Made by a program: the position numbers and the translations under genes. This document shows positions 55,162-63,660 of a stretch of 64,000 nucleotides of DNA, in pieces. Position 1 is the first letter of the stretch; each line of letters begins with the position of its first letter. This stretch comes from Achromobacter marplatensis (GTDB lineage Bacteria; Pseudomonadota; Gammaproteobacteria; Burkholderiales; Burkholderiaceae_B), in contig NZ_NJIG01000010.1 of assembly GCF_002209535.1 (NCBI RefSeq), positions 1 through 64,000 on the forward strand. Reading direction: 5' to 3'. The notes beneath the pieces were generated by a model that saw only the letters and a program-made list of their open reading frames with translations, made no database searches and was not told the DNA's origin.

Positions 55162-56601
55162 ATGGCTCTGACCACCCGCTGCCCCCAGTGCGGCACCTCG
55201 TTCAAGGTGGTGCCTGACCAGCTCCGGGTCCGCAATGGCCTGGTGCGTTGCGGCGCCTGCTCGACCGTCTTCGACGGCCGGGCCTGCCTGCTGCCGGACG
55301 CCGGCGTACCGGCGACGCCGCCCGCCGCACCCGCCGTGCCGCCCGTGATGGCGCCCGCAGCAGCGGCCGCCGCGCCGGTGCTGGCGACGCCGGTGGTTCC
55401 GCCGCCGGTTGCCGACGTACCGCCGCCGCTATCGCGCCCGTCAGCCGAGCCACCGCGACAGATCGCCCCGTGGGAAGATGAGCCGGTTTACACGCCGTCT
55501 GTTCCCGCTCCTTCCGTTTCCGCTCCTTTCGTTCCTGCTCCGCCAGCTCCCGCCCTGGCCGCGCCCGCCGTGCCGCCGGCCGTGCTGCGCGGGCGCGAAG
55601 CCATCCGCCAGCGCGCCGAGCCTGAGGCGGACCTGCCCGAAGACGATGCCGAGGACGAAGGCGAAGACAACAGCGATCTGCGCGACAGTGACCGCCACGC
55701 CGCCTTCGCCCGCCCGCCCGCGCCGCGCTGGGAGCCGCCGGTAGCGCCTCCCTTGCGCAGTGAACCCATCATCGCGTCGCGCGACAGCGAGCCCGTCATC
55801 GATTGGGATGCCCGCCGCCGCGCCGCCGCCCAAGCCGAGCCGTCATTCACCGCCGACGACGCCCGCGATGACGCCCGTGATGACGAACATGACCGCTACC
55901 TCGACGACGACGACGGCGCCGACGACCCCGTCGATCCGCGCACCCGCCATCACCGCATTCGCGACGACGGCGATTACGACGACGAGCCCGAAGACGACGA
56001 CACGCGTGAGCCGGTGCTGGGTGAAACGCGTACCCGCTACTCCAGCGCCACCGATGTGGGCCGCGCCCCGCCCGAGTTCCTGGACCAGGACCGGCAGGAG
56101 CGCCGCGGCCTCCTGCGCAAAGTGTGGGGCTACGCCTGCCTGCTGGGCCTGATCGCGCTGGGTCTGCAACTGGTATATGCCTACCGCACCGACATCGCCA
56201 ATTCCGTACCCGTCCTGCGGCCGGTGCTGGACGTCGCCTGCAAACCGCTGGGCTGCACGGTCGGTTACGCCCGGCGCCTGGAGCGCATCGCGATTTCCTC
56301 GTCGTCGCTGCAGCCACCGCCCGGCGCTGCCGCGATCGACGACGGCCGCAGCCGCCTGGTGCTGAACCTGGTGCTGCGCAACCGCTACGACAAGCCGCAG
56401 CACTGGCCGGCCCTGGTGCTGGACCTGACCGACCTGTCGGATACGGTGGTCGTGCGCAAAGTGCTGATGCCCGAAAACTACCTGACGCCCGAACAGTTGA
56501 GCGGCCCGTTCGGCCCGGCTGGCGAGCTCAAGATTTCCGTACCCATTGAAGTGACCGGTGTCCAGGTCAATGGCTACCAACTCGATAAATTCTTCCCTTA
56601 A
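55162..56601 (+). CDS. Zinc-ribbon (MJ0042) and DUF3426 membrane protein
   Basis: This 479-residue protein starts with a zinc ribbon (Cys7, Cys10, Cys30, Cys33). It then has a long proline/alanine-rich and aspartate/arginine-rich disordered region (about 45-300), one transmembrane helix (YACLLGLIALGLQLVY) and a C-terminal DUF3426 domain in the periplasm. Its function is not established in the family. Its constant place after prmA suggests a conserved role. The low-complexity middle is longer than usual for such a linker. Confidence 0.83.
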   Translation: MALTTRCPQCGTSFKVVPDQLRVRNGLVRCGACSTVFDGRACLLPDAGVPATPPAAPAVPPVMAPAAAAAAPVLATPVVPPPVADVPPPLSRPSAEPPRQIAPWEDEPVYTPSVPAPSVSAPFVPAPPAPALAAPAVPPAVLRGREAIRQRAEPEADLPEDDAEDEGEDNSDLRDSDRHAAFARPPAPRWEPPVAPPLRSEPIIASRDSEPVIDWDARRRAAAQAEPSFTADDARDDARDDEHDRYLDDDDGADDPVDPRTRHHRIRDDGDYDDEPEDDDTREPVLGETRTRYSSATDVGRAPPEFLDQDRQERRGLLRKVWGYACLLGLIALGLQLVYAYRTDIANSVPVLRPVLDVACKPLGCTVGYARRLERIAISSSSLQPPPGAAAIDDGRSRLVLNLVLRNRYDKPQHWPALVLDLTDLSDTVVVRKVLMPENYLTPEQLSGPFGPAGELKISVPIEVTGVQVNGYQLDKFFP

Positions 56602-56613
56602 AGGATGACAAGC

Positions 56614-57555
56614 ATGGCGACCCCTGTACTGGTTTGCGGCTCGATGGCGTTCGACACGATTGCGGTGTTCGAAGGCCGCTTCAAAGAGCACATTCTTGCT
56701 GACCGCATCCAATCGCTCAGCGTGTCCTTCCTGGTGCCCAGCATGCGCAAGGAATACGGCGGCTGCTCCGGCAACATCGCCTACACCATGAACCTGCTGG
56801 GCGGCAAACCCGTGCCGGTGGCGACGGTGGGCGAAGACGCCGGTGAATACATGGAACGCCTGTCGGGCCTGGGCATCGACACCAGCCGGGTCAAGGTCAT
56901 CCCTGACACCTTCACGGCGCAGTGCTTCATCACGACCGACCTGGACGACAACCAGATCACCGCTTTCCACCCGGGCGCCATGGCGTTCGCCGCGGAAAAC
57001 GACTTGAGCGACGCCGAGGCCGCCTGGGCCATCGTGGCCCCGGATGCCAAGGAAGGCATGTTCGCCCATGCCGAACGCCTGCACCGCCGCGGCATCCCCT
57101 TCATTTTCGATCTGGGCCAGGCCATGCCCTTGTTCGACGGTGCCGATCTGGAACGCATGCTCAAACTGTCGCAGGCGTTGACCGTCAACGATTACGAAGC
57201 GGGCATCGTTGAACAGCGCACCGGCCGCAGCGTGGCCGACATCGCCTCCACACTTCAAGCGGTGGTGGTGACGCGCGGCGCCGAAGGCGCGACGTTGTAC
57301 ACGGACGGCAAGACCATCCAGATCGCCCCGGTGCGCGCCTCGCAGGTTGTCGACCCGACGGGTTGCGGCGACGCCCAGCGCGGCGGCTTGCTCTATGGCC
57401 TGACCAGCGGCTGGAGCTGGGAAGACAGCTGCCGCCTGGGCAACGTCATGGGCGCCATCAAGATCGCATCGCGCGGTCCGCAGAACCACGCGCCGTCGCG
57501 CGCGGATATCGACGCCGTGCTGCACGCGACCTACGGCATTCATCTGCCGGCCTGA
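56614..57555 (+). CDS. PfkB-family carbohydrate kinase (adenosine kinase-like)
   Basis: This 313-residue ribokinase-fold enzyme has GGCSGNIAYTMNLLGG near the N-terminus, TVNDYEAG and the C-terminal anion-hole motif DPTGCGDAQRGG with the catalytic aspartate. Related proteobacterial enzymes phosphorylate adenosine or other nucleosides. AAGGA lies eight bases before the ATG at 56614, so this start is preferred to the ATG at 56605 that overlaps it. Confidence 0.88.
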   Translation: MATPVLVCGSMAFDTIAVFEGRFKEHILADRIQSLSVSFLVPSMRKEYGGCSGNIAYTMNLLGGKPVPVATVGEDAGEYMERLSGLGIDTSRVKVIPDTFTAQCFITTDLDDNQITAFHPGAMAFAAENDLSDAEAAWAIVAPDAKEGMFAHAERLHRRGIPFIFDLGQAMPLFDGADLERMLKLSQALTVNDYEAGIVEQRTGRSVADIASTLQAVVVTRGAEGATLYTDGKTIQIAPVRASQVVDPTGCGDAQRGGLLYGLTSGWSWEDSCRLGNVMGAIKIASRGPQNHAPSRADIDAVLHATYGIHLPA

Positions 57556-57758
57556 TGGCTGGCCTCGTCGGGAACCGCGATGCGGGTTTGCGGTCGAACC
57601 CATCGCGTTTTCGAAGGACGGCGGCCGGGCGGCCGCCGCATTCAGATGCTGTTTTCCGCTTTTGGCTGTGAGTTTCAGTGTGTTGCAGCTGGGAGTGCCG
57701 CTACTTCCGGCCGGAGTATGATCAAGCATCGTCGGCAGTGCCCGATCGAGGAGTCCAA

Positions 57759-58262
57759 ATGAACCAAAGCAAATCTCTTTCCCTGGTGACGCCGCGTACT
57801 GGCCGGTGGTTGGCCATCGCAGCCGTCGTGACGTCGATGGCTGTCCTGGGTGGCTGCGCCAATCGCAGCGCATCCAGCGGCGTGTATAGCTATGACCAAG
57901 CCCAGCGTGAGCAGATCGTCCGTACCGGCACGGTCACGGGCGTTCGCCCGATCGTGATCCAGAACGACAAATCCAGCGGTGTCGGCATGTTGGCCGGCGG
58001 CGCACTGGGCGGCGTGGCGGGTAACGCAATCGGTGGCGGCACGGGCCGCACCATCGCTACCGTTGGCGGCGCCATCCTGGGCGCACTGGCGGGCAATGCC
58101 GTGGAGAACCAGGTCGGCAAGAATTCCGGCTACGAAATCACCGTACGCCTGGATAACGGCGAAACCCGCGTGGTCGCCCAGGAAGCCGACGTGCCGGTCA
58201 GCGTGGGCCAACGCGTCCAGGTGATCAGCGGCTCGGGCCCGACCCGCGTCACGCCGATGTAA
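57759..58262 (+). CDS. Glycine-zipper outer membrane lipoprotein (SlyB/Pcp-like)
   Basis: This 167-residue lipoprotein has a signal peptide ending in the lipobox VLGGC. A double glycine-zipper (GMLAGGALGGVAGNAIGGG and GGAILGALAGNAVENQVG) follows, then a C-terminal beta domain. Family members sit in the outer membrane and support envelope integrity. GAGGAG precedes the ATG, and a strong terminator follows. Confidence 0.88.
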   Translation: MNQSKSLSLVTPRTGRWLAIAAVVTSMAVLGGCANRSASSGVYSYDQAQREQIVRTGTVTGVRPIVIQNDKSSGVGMLAGGALGGVAGNAIGGGTGRTIATVGGAILGALAGNAVENQVGKNSGYEITVRLDNGETRVVAQEADVPVSVGQRVQVISGSGPTRVTPM

Positions 58263-58280
58263 TCGGCCAGGCCGCCGAAA

Positions 58281-58305
58281 AGCCCGCGCAAGCGGGCTTT
58301 TTTTT
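58281..58305 (+). terminator. Rho-independent terminator
   Basis: AGCCCGC-GCAA-GCGGGCT is a perfect 7-bp stem followed by eight T residues, 19 bases after the lipoprotein stop. Confidence 0.93.
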
Positions 58306-58700
58306 CGCCTGGAGCCGGCGGGGCGGCTCCGTTTTCCGGGATAGGGTTTTTGCCCGAAAATCCGCCGCTGCAAATGGGGGGCAGGGCGAACGGAGACCAG
58401 GAAAACGGCGAAATCTGTCGTTCCGCCGCAACGCAGCACCCGGGATTTACCCGCAGGCGTTACGTTTGCCAGCCTTTTCTCGCGATTTACCCCAAAAGTT
58501 TCATGGCGATTCAACGGCCAAAGTGCAATGATTGCGCCTGCGATCGGCATCGCGATTCGATTTTGATGTAACCAAGTGCATCCTGCTGCCGGTCTGAATC
58601 GCTGGAACCGTCAGTTGAGCTTCAGCATTTTTCTGTATTCTCGTCTACCTGAATCCCAGGGGATGGGGATGTTTTGCCGACGAGGCAACCTGCACTATCT
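58306..58700. other. Intergenic leader of the dlt operon
   Basis: These 395 bases hold no convincing gene. A weak promoter is possible near 58615-58641 (TTGAGC and TATTCT, 15 bases apart), but the spacing is short. No clear ribosome binding site precedes the dltC ATG. Confidence 0.5.
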
Positions 58701-58940
58701 ATGCATACCGAGCAAGAACTCCACACCAAGATCGGCGAGATCGTCGAGTCGATCGTCATGAAGAAAGTCACCCCCGATACGCAGTTGATTGCCACTGGCC
58801 TGGTTGATTCCCTGGCTGCGGTGGACATCACGCTGGCCGTCGAGTCCGAGTACGGTTGCAGCATCCCGGCTCCCGAGATCGCCGAGCACCTCCAGTCGGT
58901 CCGCACGCTTGCCGGCTATGTCGCTGCCCATACTTCGTAA
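58701..58940 (+). CDS. dltC: Acyl carrier protein, D-alanyl carrier (DltC-like)
   Basis: This 79-residue four-helix carrier protein has Ser37 in GLVDSLAAVDI, the phosphopantetheine attachment site. In the dlt system it carries activated D-alanine from DltA to DltB. The ATG at 58701 is chosen; a TTG at 58674 would add nine residues. Its 3' end overlaps dltD by 23 bases. Confidence 0.88.
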   Translation: MHTEQELHTKIGEIVESIVMKKVTPDTQLIATGLVDSLAAVDITLAVESEYGCSIPAPEIAEHLQSVRTLAGYVAAHTS

Positions 58941-60105
58941 TTCGCATTTGTGGTCCCACGTCGCGGCCGCCGCGACCGCCGTGGCACTGGCGTTCGGGGC
59001 GTACTGCGGCGCGGATGACCTGCTCAGCCGCATCGTGACGCCGGTGTCGTCCCCGGCTGCGGCCGCTGCCGACAAGAGCAACTACCTGCCCAACCTGGGA
59101 CCGGACTGGGGCACGCAGCACGTCAACCTGAATCGCCTGGGCAACGCCCTGAGCGATGGCACGCTGGTCGTGCTGGGGTCGTCCGAACTGTCCAGCCATG
59201 ACCTGCGCTTCGTGCCTTACCGCTTCTTCCCCGAAGAGCTGAAGGTGCCGACGCTGGCCTACGGCCACGCCATGTTCCAGTCCTACGGCATCGTCAGCGT
59301 GCTGGAGTCCGTTGCGGATTCGCTCACGCCGAACACGCGGCTGGTGATCATGGTGTCGCCCGCCTGGTTCGCCTCGGGCGGCCAACTGCCGCGCAGCGCG
59401 TTCGCCGAACACGTGACGGGCCCGGTCTGGGACCGCCTGTGGGACCAGCCGAACACGCGCGAGCAGATGCAGAACTGGATCAGCGACAACGCCAACTGGG
59501 GACTGCTGTGGCTGATCGCCAATGGCCAGGTGGCCGAGCTCAAGGACAAGCTGTCGCTGTGGTGGCACGCCCGCAAAGAGCCCGCGCCTGACCGTCCGCG
59601 CAGCAAGCTGTCCGTGCCGGCGCACCGCTTCGTGGCCTGGCCGTCGTCCGCCCGCCTGAACGAAGGGCAGTGGGGGCGGCTGACGCACGAGGCGCGCGAA
59701 GTCGAACGCGGCCTGGGCAGCAACAACCCCTACGACGTCCGCGACGACTACTACAAGCAGTACCTGGCGTCGCTGTATTCGCCAGCGCGCAACGAATTCG
59801 CCGACGTGGACCCCATCACCCGCACCGAACTGGGTGACCTGTCGCGCGTCATGGCCTTGCTGCAAAAGCGCAAGGTGAAGGCGTATTTCGTCATTCAGCC
59901 GTTCAATCCCAAGCTCATCCTGGACGTCGAGCGCTTCGACCCGGTGGTGGCTGCCATTACGGGCATGTGCCAGCGGTATCAGATGGGTTGCCTGGATCTC
60001 TACAGCATCCCGTTCGAACCCGGCATGGTGCGCGACGACATGCATCTGGCCGAACTCGGCTGGGCGATGGCGGACCAAGGCATTGCGGAGTACTTTTCCC
60101 GATGA
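58918..60105 (+). CDS. dltD: DltD-like D-alanine transfer protein
   Basis: This 395-residue SGNH-type membrane protein has one N-terminal transmembrane segment, the nucleophile region VLGSSELSS (Ser88 or Ser89) and the C-terminal Asp-His of DDMHLAELGW. In Gram-positive bacteria DltD helps pass D-alanine to teichoic acid; in Bordetella the homologous dra locus modifies the envelope and protects from cationic peptides. It overlaps dltC and is coupled by ATGA to dltX. Confidence 0.87.
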   Translation: MSLPILRNSHLWSHVAAAATAVALAFGAYCGADDLLSRIVTPVSSPAAAAADKSNYLPNLGPDWGTQHVNLNRLGNALSDGTLVVLGSSELSSHDLRFVPYRFFPEELKVPTLAYGHAMFQSYGIVSVLESVADSLTPNTRLVIMVSPAWFASGGQLPRSAFAEHVTGPVWDRLWDQPNTREQMQNWISDNANWGLLWLIANGQVAELKDKLSLWWHARKEPAPDRPRSKLSVPAHRFVAWPSSARLNEGQWGRLTHEAREVERGLGSNNPYDVRDDYYKQYLASLYSPARNEFADVDPITRTELGDLSRVMALLQKRKVKAYFVIQPFNPKLILDVERFDPVVAAITGMCQRYQMGCLDLYSIPFEPGMVRDDMHLAELGWAMADQGIAEYFSR

Positions 60106-60254
60106 AATTCTTTCGCAAAGAGGGCGCGGCGCGCCGCTTCTTTTGGCATCTTTGCCTGTACATCGGGGTGATCCTGGTGTTCGTGCTGCAGGCGCAGCCC
60201 ACCACGGGCAGCGGCGGACCGATCAAGGTCGAATTCCAATACCAACAGTTCTGA
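60102..60254 (+). CDS. dltX: DltX small membrane peptide
   Basis: This 50-residue protein has one transmembrane helix (LCLYIGVILVFVLQA) and ends in EFQYQQF. Its C-terminal FxYxxF matches the conserved tail of Gram-positive DltX, which docks to DltB and accepts D-alanine. The start overlaps the dltD stop as ATGA, and dltB follows seven bases later. It is easily missed because of its size. Confidence 0.87.
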   Translation: MKFFRKEGAARRFFWHLCLYIGVILVFVLQAQPTTGSGGPIKVEFQYQQF

Positions 60255-60261
60255 CCGCGCC

Positions 60262-61389
60262 ATGGAATTGTTCGCAAGCTTGAGCTTTTTCGGCGGGGCC
60301 CTGTTCGGGGGCCTTGGCCTGTTGGCGTACCGTTCGTTCGGCATGCCGTTTCGCATCGGCTATCGCCACATCATCGGCGTGATCTGCCTGGGCGTGTGGA
60401 TGGCGGTGTTCTGGGCGCGCCCCTATCAGCCCATTGCGCTGCTGGCCATTTCGGGCAGCGCGCTGTGGGCCGTGCGCCGCAACTACATTCCCACCTGGCT
60501 CGCCGTGATCATCACGATGACGCCGCTGCTGCTGGTGAAGACGGGCGTATCGCACCTGGGCGCCATGCTGGGCCTGTCGTTTGCGACCTTCCGCGCCATC
60601 GACGTGCTGCTCTTCGCGCAGCGCAACGAACGCGTGTCGCCGCTGGACTACTTCATCTATCTCTTCTTTCCGCTCACGCTGCTGGCTGGCCCGATGTACC
60701 GCTGGCGCAATTTCCAGGCGGACTTGAAGCGCGGCTACGAAGGCGTGAACCTGAGCACGTGGCTGACCGGCCTGGAACTGATCATGCTGGGCGTGATTCA
60801 GAAGTTCGGTCTGGCCGAACTGATCTGGCGCTACGGCCTGTCCACGCTGGACGCGCACGACTACTCGTTCACGGGCGTCGCGCTGAACGCGTCGCTCTAC
60901 AGCGCCTACCTGTTCTTCGACTTCGCCGGCTATTCGACGATGGCGATCGGCATCGGCATGCTGTTCGGCTTCACGCTGCCGATCAACTTCCGCAATCCGC
61001 TGGCCACGCTCAATCCGCAGGACTTCTGGCGCCGCTGGCACATCAGCCTGTCGGAGTGGCTGCGCGACGTCGTGTTCATGCCGATCTACAAGGCGTTGAG
61101 CAAAACCAAGTTCTTCGGCCGCCATCGCATGGCGGCGCAGAACATCGGCATCTTCGCGACGCTGCTGGCCATGGGCGTGTGGAACGGCCTGTCGCTGCAC
61201 TACATCGTCAGCGGCCTGATGTTCGGCGCGTATTCGGTGGGCCACAACCTGCTGATCAACGCCTCGCGCACCCGCCCCGCCTTGCAGGCCGCCCTGGCGC
61301 AGCCCGTCATGCGCTTCCTGGGCCGCGTGCTTACCTTGATTCTGGCCGCGCTGGCGCTGTACGTGTTCAGCGGCCGCAGCCCCATCTGA
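60262..61389 (+). CDS. dltB: DltB-like MBOAT acyltransferase
   Basis: This 375-residue polytopic protein of the MBOAT family has His260 in FWRRWHISLSEW and His313 in NGLSLHYIVSG, matching the two conserved histidines of DltB. It moves D-alanine from the carrier protein across the membrane. Confidence 0.9.
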   Translation: MELFASLSFFGGALFGGLGLLAYRSFGMPFRIGYRHIIGVICLGVWMAVFWARPYQPIALLAISGSALWAVRRNYIPTWLAVIITMTPLLLVKTGVSHLGAMLGLSFATFRAIDVLLFAQRNERVSPLDYFIYLFFPLTLLAGPMYRWRNFQADLKRGYEGVNLSTWLTGLELIMLGVIQKFGLAELIWRYGLSTLDAHDYSFTGVALNASLYSAYLFFDFAGYSTMAIGIGMLFGFTLPINFRNPLATLNPQDFWRRWHISLSEWLRDVVFMPIYKALSKTKFFGRHRMAAQNIGIFATLLAMGVWNGLSLHYIVSGLMFGAYSVGHNLLINASRTRPALQAALAQPVMRFLGRVLTLILAALALYVFSGRSPI

Positions 61390-61405
61390 CGCCGGGAGTT
61401 TCGGC

Positions 61406-62851
61406 ATGCGTTTCGACCTGAAGTCCTTCCAATTCGTCGACACGGACGTGGCGCCCGAGGCGCTGGCCGTGGCCGCCGCCGACCGCAGCCTGACCTGGGC
61501 CCAATTGCGCGCCGAAGCGGCCGCCTGGGCCGACGAGGCCCGCAAGAACGGTGCGGCGCCGGATGTGCCGGTGGCCATCTACGGCCACAAGGAAGCCTCG
61601 TTCTTCGTCGCAATGGTGGGCGCCTTGCTGATCGGCGCGCCGTTCGTGCCGGTGGATACCATCTACCCGGCCGAGCGCCTGCGCCGCATCGTCGAGATCG
61701 TGCGCGCCGCCGCCGTCTACGACGCCGCCGCCGGCACGTTCACGCCGGGCGAGGGCGCCGAATTGGCCGAGCGCGGCCTGGCCTATGTCATGTTCACGTC
61801 CGGCAGCACGGGCGACCCGAAGGGCGTGCAGATCGGCCGCGAAAGCGTCGGCCTGCTGGGCGACTGGATGCTGGGCAGCTTCGGATTGGGCGATGCGCCG
61901 GTGTTCATGAACCAGGCGCCGTTCAGCTTCGACCTGTCCATGTATGAAGTGTTCGCCACCTTGGCCTCGGGCGGCGCTTGCGTGCTGAACGCCCGTGAAC
62001 AGATCGCGTCCGCCGGCACCTGGATGCCTCGCCTGGCCGAGCATGGCGTGACGGTGTGGGTGTCCACCCCGTCGTTCGCGCACCAGCAGCTGGCCAACCG
62101 CGACTTCTCGCCGGCGACCTTGCCGCTGTTGCGCACATTTCTCTTCTGCGGCGAGCCGCTGCCTGCGGCGCTGGCCAAGAAGCTGCGTCAGCGTTTCCCC
62201 GGCGCCGTCATCCTGAATACCTACGGCCCTACGGAAGCCACCGTGGCGACCACCTGGATCGAAGTCACCGATGCCGTCCTGGCCGCGCATGACCCGCTGC
62301 CGGTGGGACATGCCAAGCCGGACAGCGTGCTGATCGTGGACGAAGGCGAGATCTGCATCGTGGGCGACCACGTGATGCGCGGCTACCTGAACCGTCCCGA
62401 CCTGAACGAAGCCAAGCTCTACACCTATGCCGACGGCCGCCGCGCATTCCGCACGGGCGACCTGGGGCAGATGGAAGAGGGCGGCCTGCTGTTCTGCCGC
62501 GGCCGCATGGACGACCAGATCAAGCTGAACGGCTACCGCATCGAACTGGCAGAGATCGACGAGGCCCTGCACGGCCTGCCCGGCGTGGAAGGCGGCGCGT
62601 GCGCGGTCCTGCGCCGGCCTGACGGCACGGCGGTGCGTTTGATTGGTTTCGTGGCGGGCGCGGCGCAAGCGGCAGAGGCGCGATTTTTGGCGCCGGACGC
62701 CTTGGCCGGCTGGAAAGAGCGGCTGGCCCAGCGGCTGCCGCCCTACATGGTGCCGTCTGAATTGGTGGCGTGCCCGGCGCTGCCGATGTCGAACAACCAC
62801 AAGATCGACCGCAAGAAGCTGGTCGAGATCTACGCCGGCATTCCGGCGTAG
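61406..62851 (+). CDS. dltA: D-alanine-carrier protein ligase (DltA-like)
   Basis: This 481-residue adenylation enzyme has FTSGSTGDPKGVQI (P-loop), NTYGPTEATVA and FRTGDLG, and ends with the lysine of NNHKIDRKKL. It activates D-alanine with ATP and loads the DltC carrier. It is placed last, unlike the Gram-positive dltXABCD order. GGGAG precedes the ATG. Confidence 0.9.
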   Translation: MRFDLKSFQFVDTDVAPEALAVAAADRSLTWAQLRAEAAAWADEARKNGAAPDVPVAIYGHKEASFFVAMVGALLIGAPFVPVDTIYPAERLRRIVEIVRAAAVYDAAAGTFTPGEGAELAERGLAYVMFTSGSTGDPKGVQIGRESVGLLGDWMLGSFGLGDAPVFMNQAPFSFDLSMYEVFATLASGGACVLNAREQIASAGTWMPRLAEHGVTVWVSTPSFAHQQLANRDFSPATLPLLRTFLFCGEPLPAALAKKLRQRFPGAVILNTYGPTEATVATTWIEVTDAVLAAHDPLPVGHAKPDSVLIVDEGEICIVGDHVMRGYLNRPDLNEAKLYTYADGRRAFRTGDLGQMEEGGLLFCRGRMDDQIKLNGYRIELAEIDEALHGLPGVEGGACAVLRRPDGTAVRLIGFVAGAAQAAEARFLAPDALAGWKERLAQRLPPYMVPSELVACPALPMSNNHKIDRKKLVEIYAGIPA

Positions 62852-62859
62852 CGATCAAG

Positions 62860-62880
62860 GGCGGGGCGCAAGGCCCCGCC
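62860..62880. terminator. Shared hairpin between convergent dltA and yggT
   Basis: GGCGGGGC/GCCCCGCC forms an 8-bp stem with a 5-base loop between the two convergent genes. There is no long T-run, so it is a weak bidirectional terminator candidate. Confidence 0.5.
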
Positions 62881-62883
62881 GTC

Positions 62884-63444
62884 TTACAGTCCCATCATGC
62901 GCTGGCTGAGGTTGTTCAGCACCATCAGCAGCACCTGCGCCACGATCAGCAGCACCAGCGGCGAAAAGTCGATGGCCGTGCGCGGCAGCAGGCGGCGGAT
63001 GGGGTCCAGCATGGGCGCCGTCAGCGATTGCAGCAGCGGCATCATGGGAGCGGTCGGGTTGACCCACGACAGCACGGCCTGGATCAGCGTCAGCCACACC
63101 ACCAGGTTCAGCGCCCATTTGATGGCCATCAACAGGGCCGAGCCCATGGCGGCAGGCAACAGCGCGGCGGGAATCAGCGCGCCGATGGACACCAGCCAGA
63201 TCAGCACGATATAGGCCAGCGCGGCCAGCCAGGTCGCGACCAGGCTCGTCCAATCGATCTTGTTGCCGGCGGGAATGATCTTGCGCAGCGGCATCACCAG
63301 CCAGTTCGTGGCCTGGTAGATAGCGCGCGAAAGCGGATTGAACGGGTGAAGGCGGATCGCGTGCATCCAGGCGCGGGCAATCAATGCCGCGCCAAACAGC
63401 GTGAACACGATTTCGAGGAGAAAGCGGAAGATATCACCGAGCAT
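62884..63444 (-). CDS. YggT family membrane protein
   Basis: This 186-residue protein has two YggT repeats, each with hydrophobic helices and a proline/arginine-rich loop (FNPLSRAIYQATNWLVMPLRKIIP and VNPTAPMMPLLQSLTAPMLDPIRRLLP, shown by their key residues). The family is linked to osmotic tolerance or cell division, without a proven mechanism. Confidence 0.87.
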   Translation of the reverse strand: MLGDIFRFLLEIVFTLFGAALIARAWMHAIRLHPFNPLSRAIYQATNWLVMPLRKIIPAGNKIDWTSLVATWLAALAYIVLIWLVSIGALIPAALLPAAMGSALLMAIKWALNLVVWLTLIQAVLSWVNPTAPMMPLLQSLTAPMLDPIRRLLPRTAIDFSPLVLLIVAQVLLMVLNNLSQRMMGL

Positions 63445-63602
63445 GGACGCGTTCGCCGAAAAAAGAAGGAGTCAATTGTCGCATGGGAGTTGCCCGTACG
63501 CTGTACACCCTCTGCACGATTGCGGCCCCTCTGGGGAAAACGCGTTGTCGTGGAGGCGCTGGGCGGCGACAAGCCACCGCGTCGTGACTGCCGACGGGCG
63601 TG

Positions 63603-63630
63603 AAAAAGCCGCCCGGCATGCCGGGCGGCT
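63603..63630 (-). terminator. Rho-independent terminator of the histone H1-like gene
   Basis: AGCCGCCCGGC-AT-GCCGGGCGGCT is an 11-bp perfect stem followed, on the minus strand, by a T-run. It lies about 30 bases after the stop of the histone-like gene. Confidence 0.9.
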
Positions 63631-63660
63631 CTGGTGAAGCCAGGGCTTCAACCGTCCTGA

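Noticed and set aside
58350-58571. Small open frame in the dlt leader
   Set aside because: No ribosome binding site, no recognisable domain, and it overlaps presumed promoter sequence.
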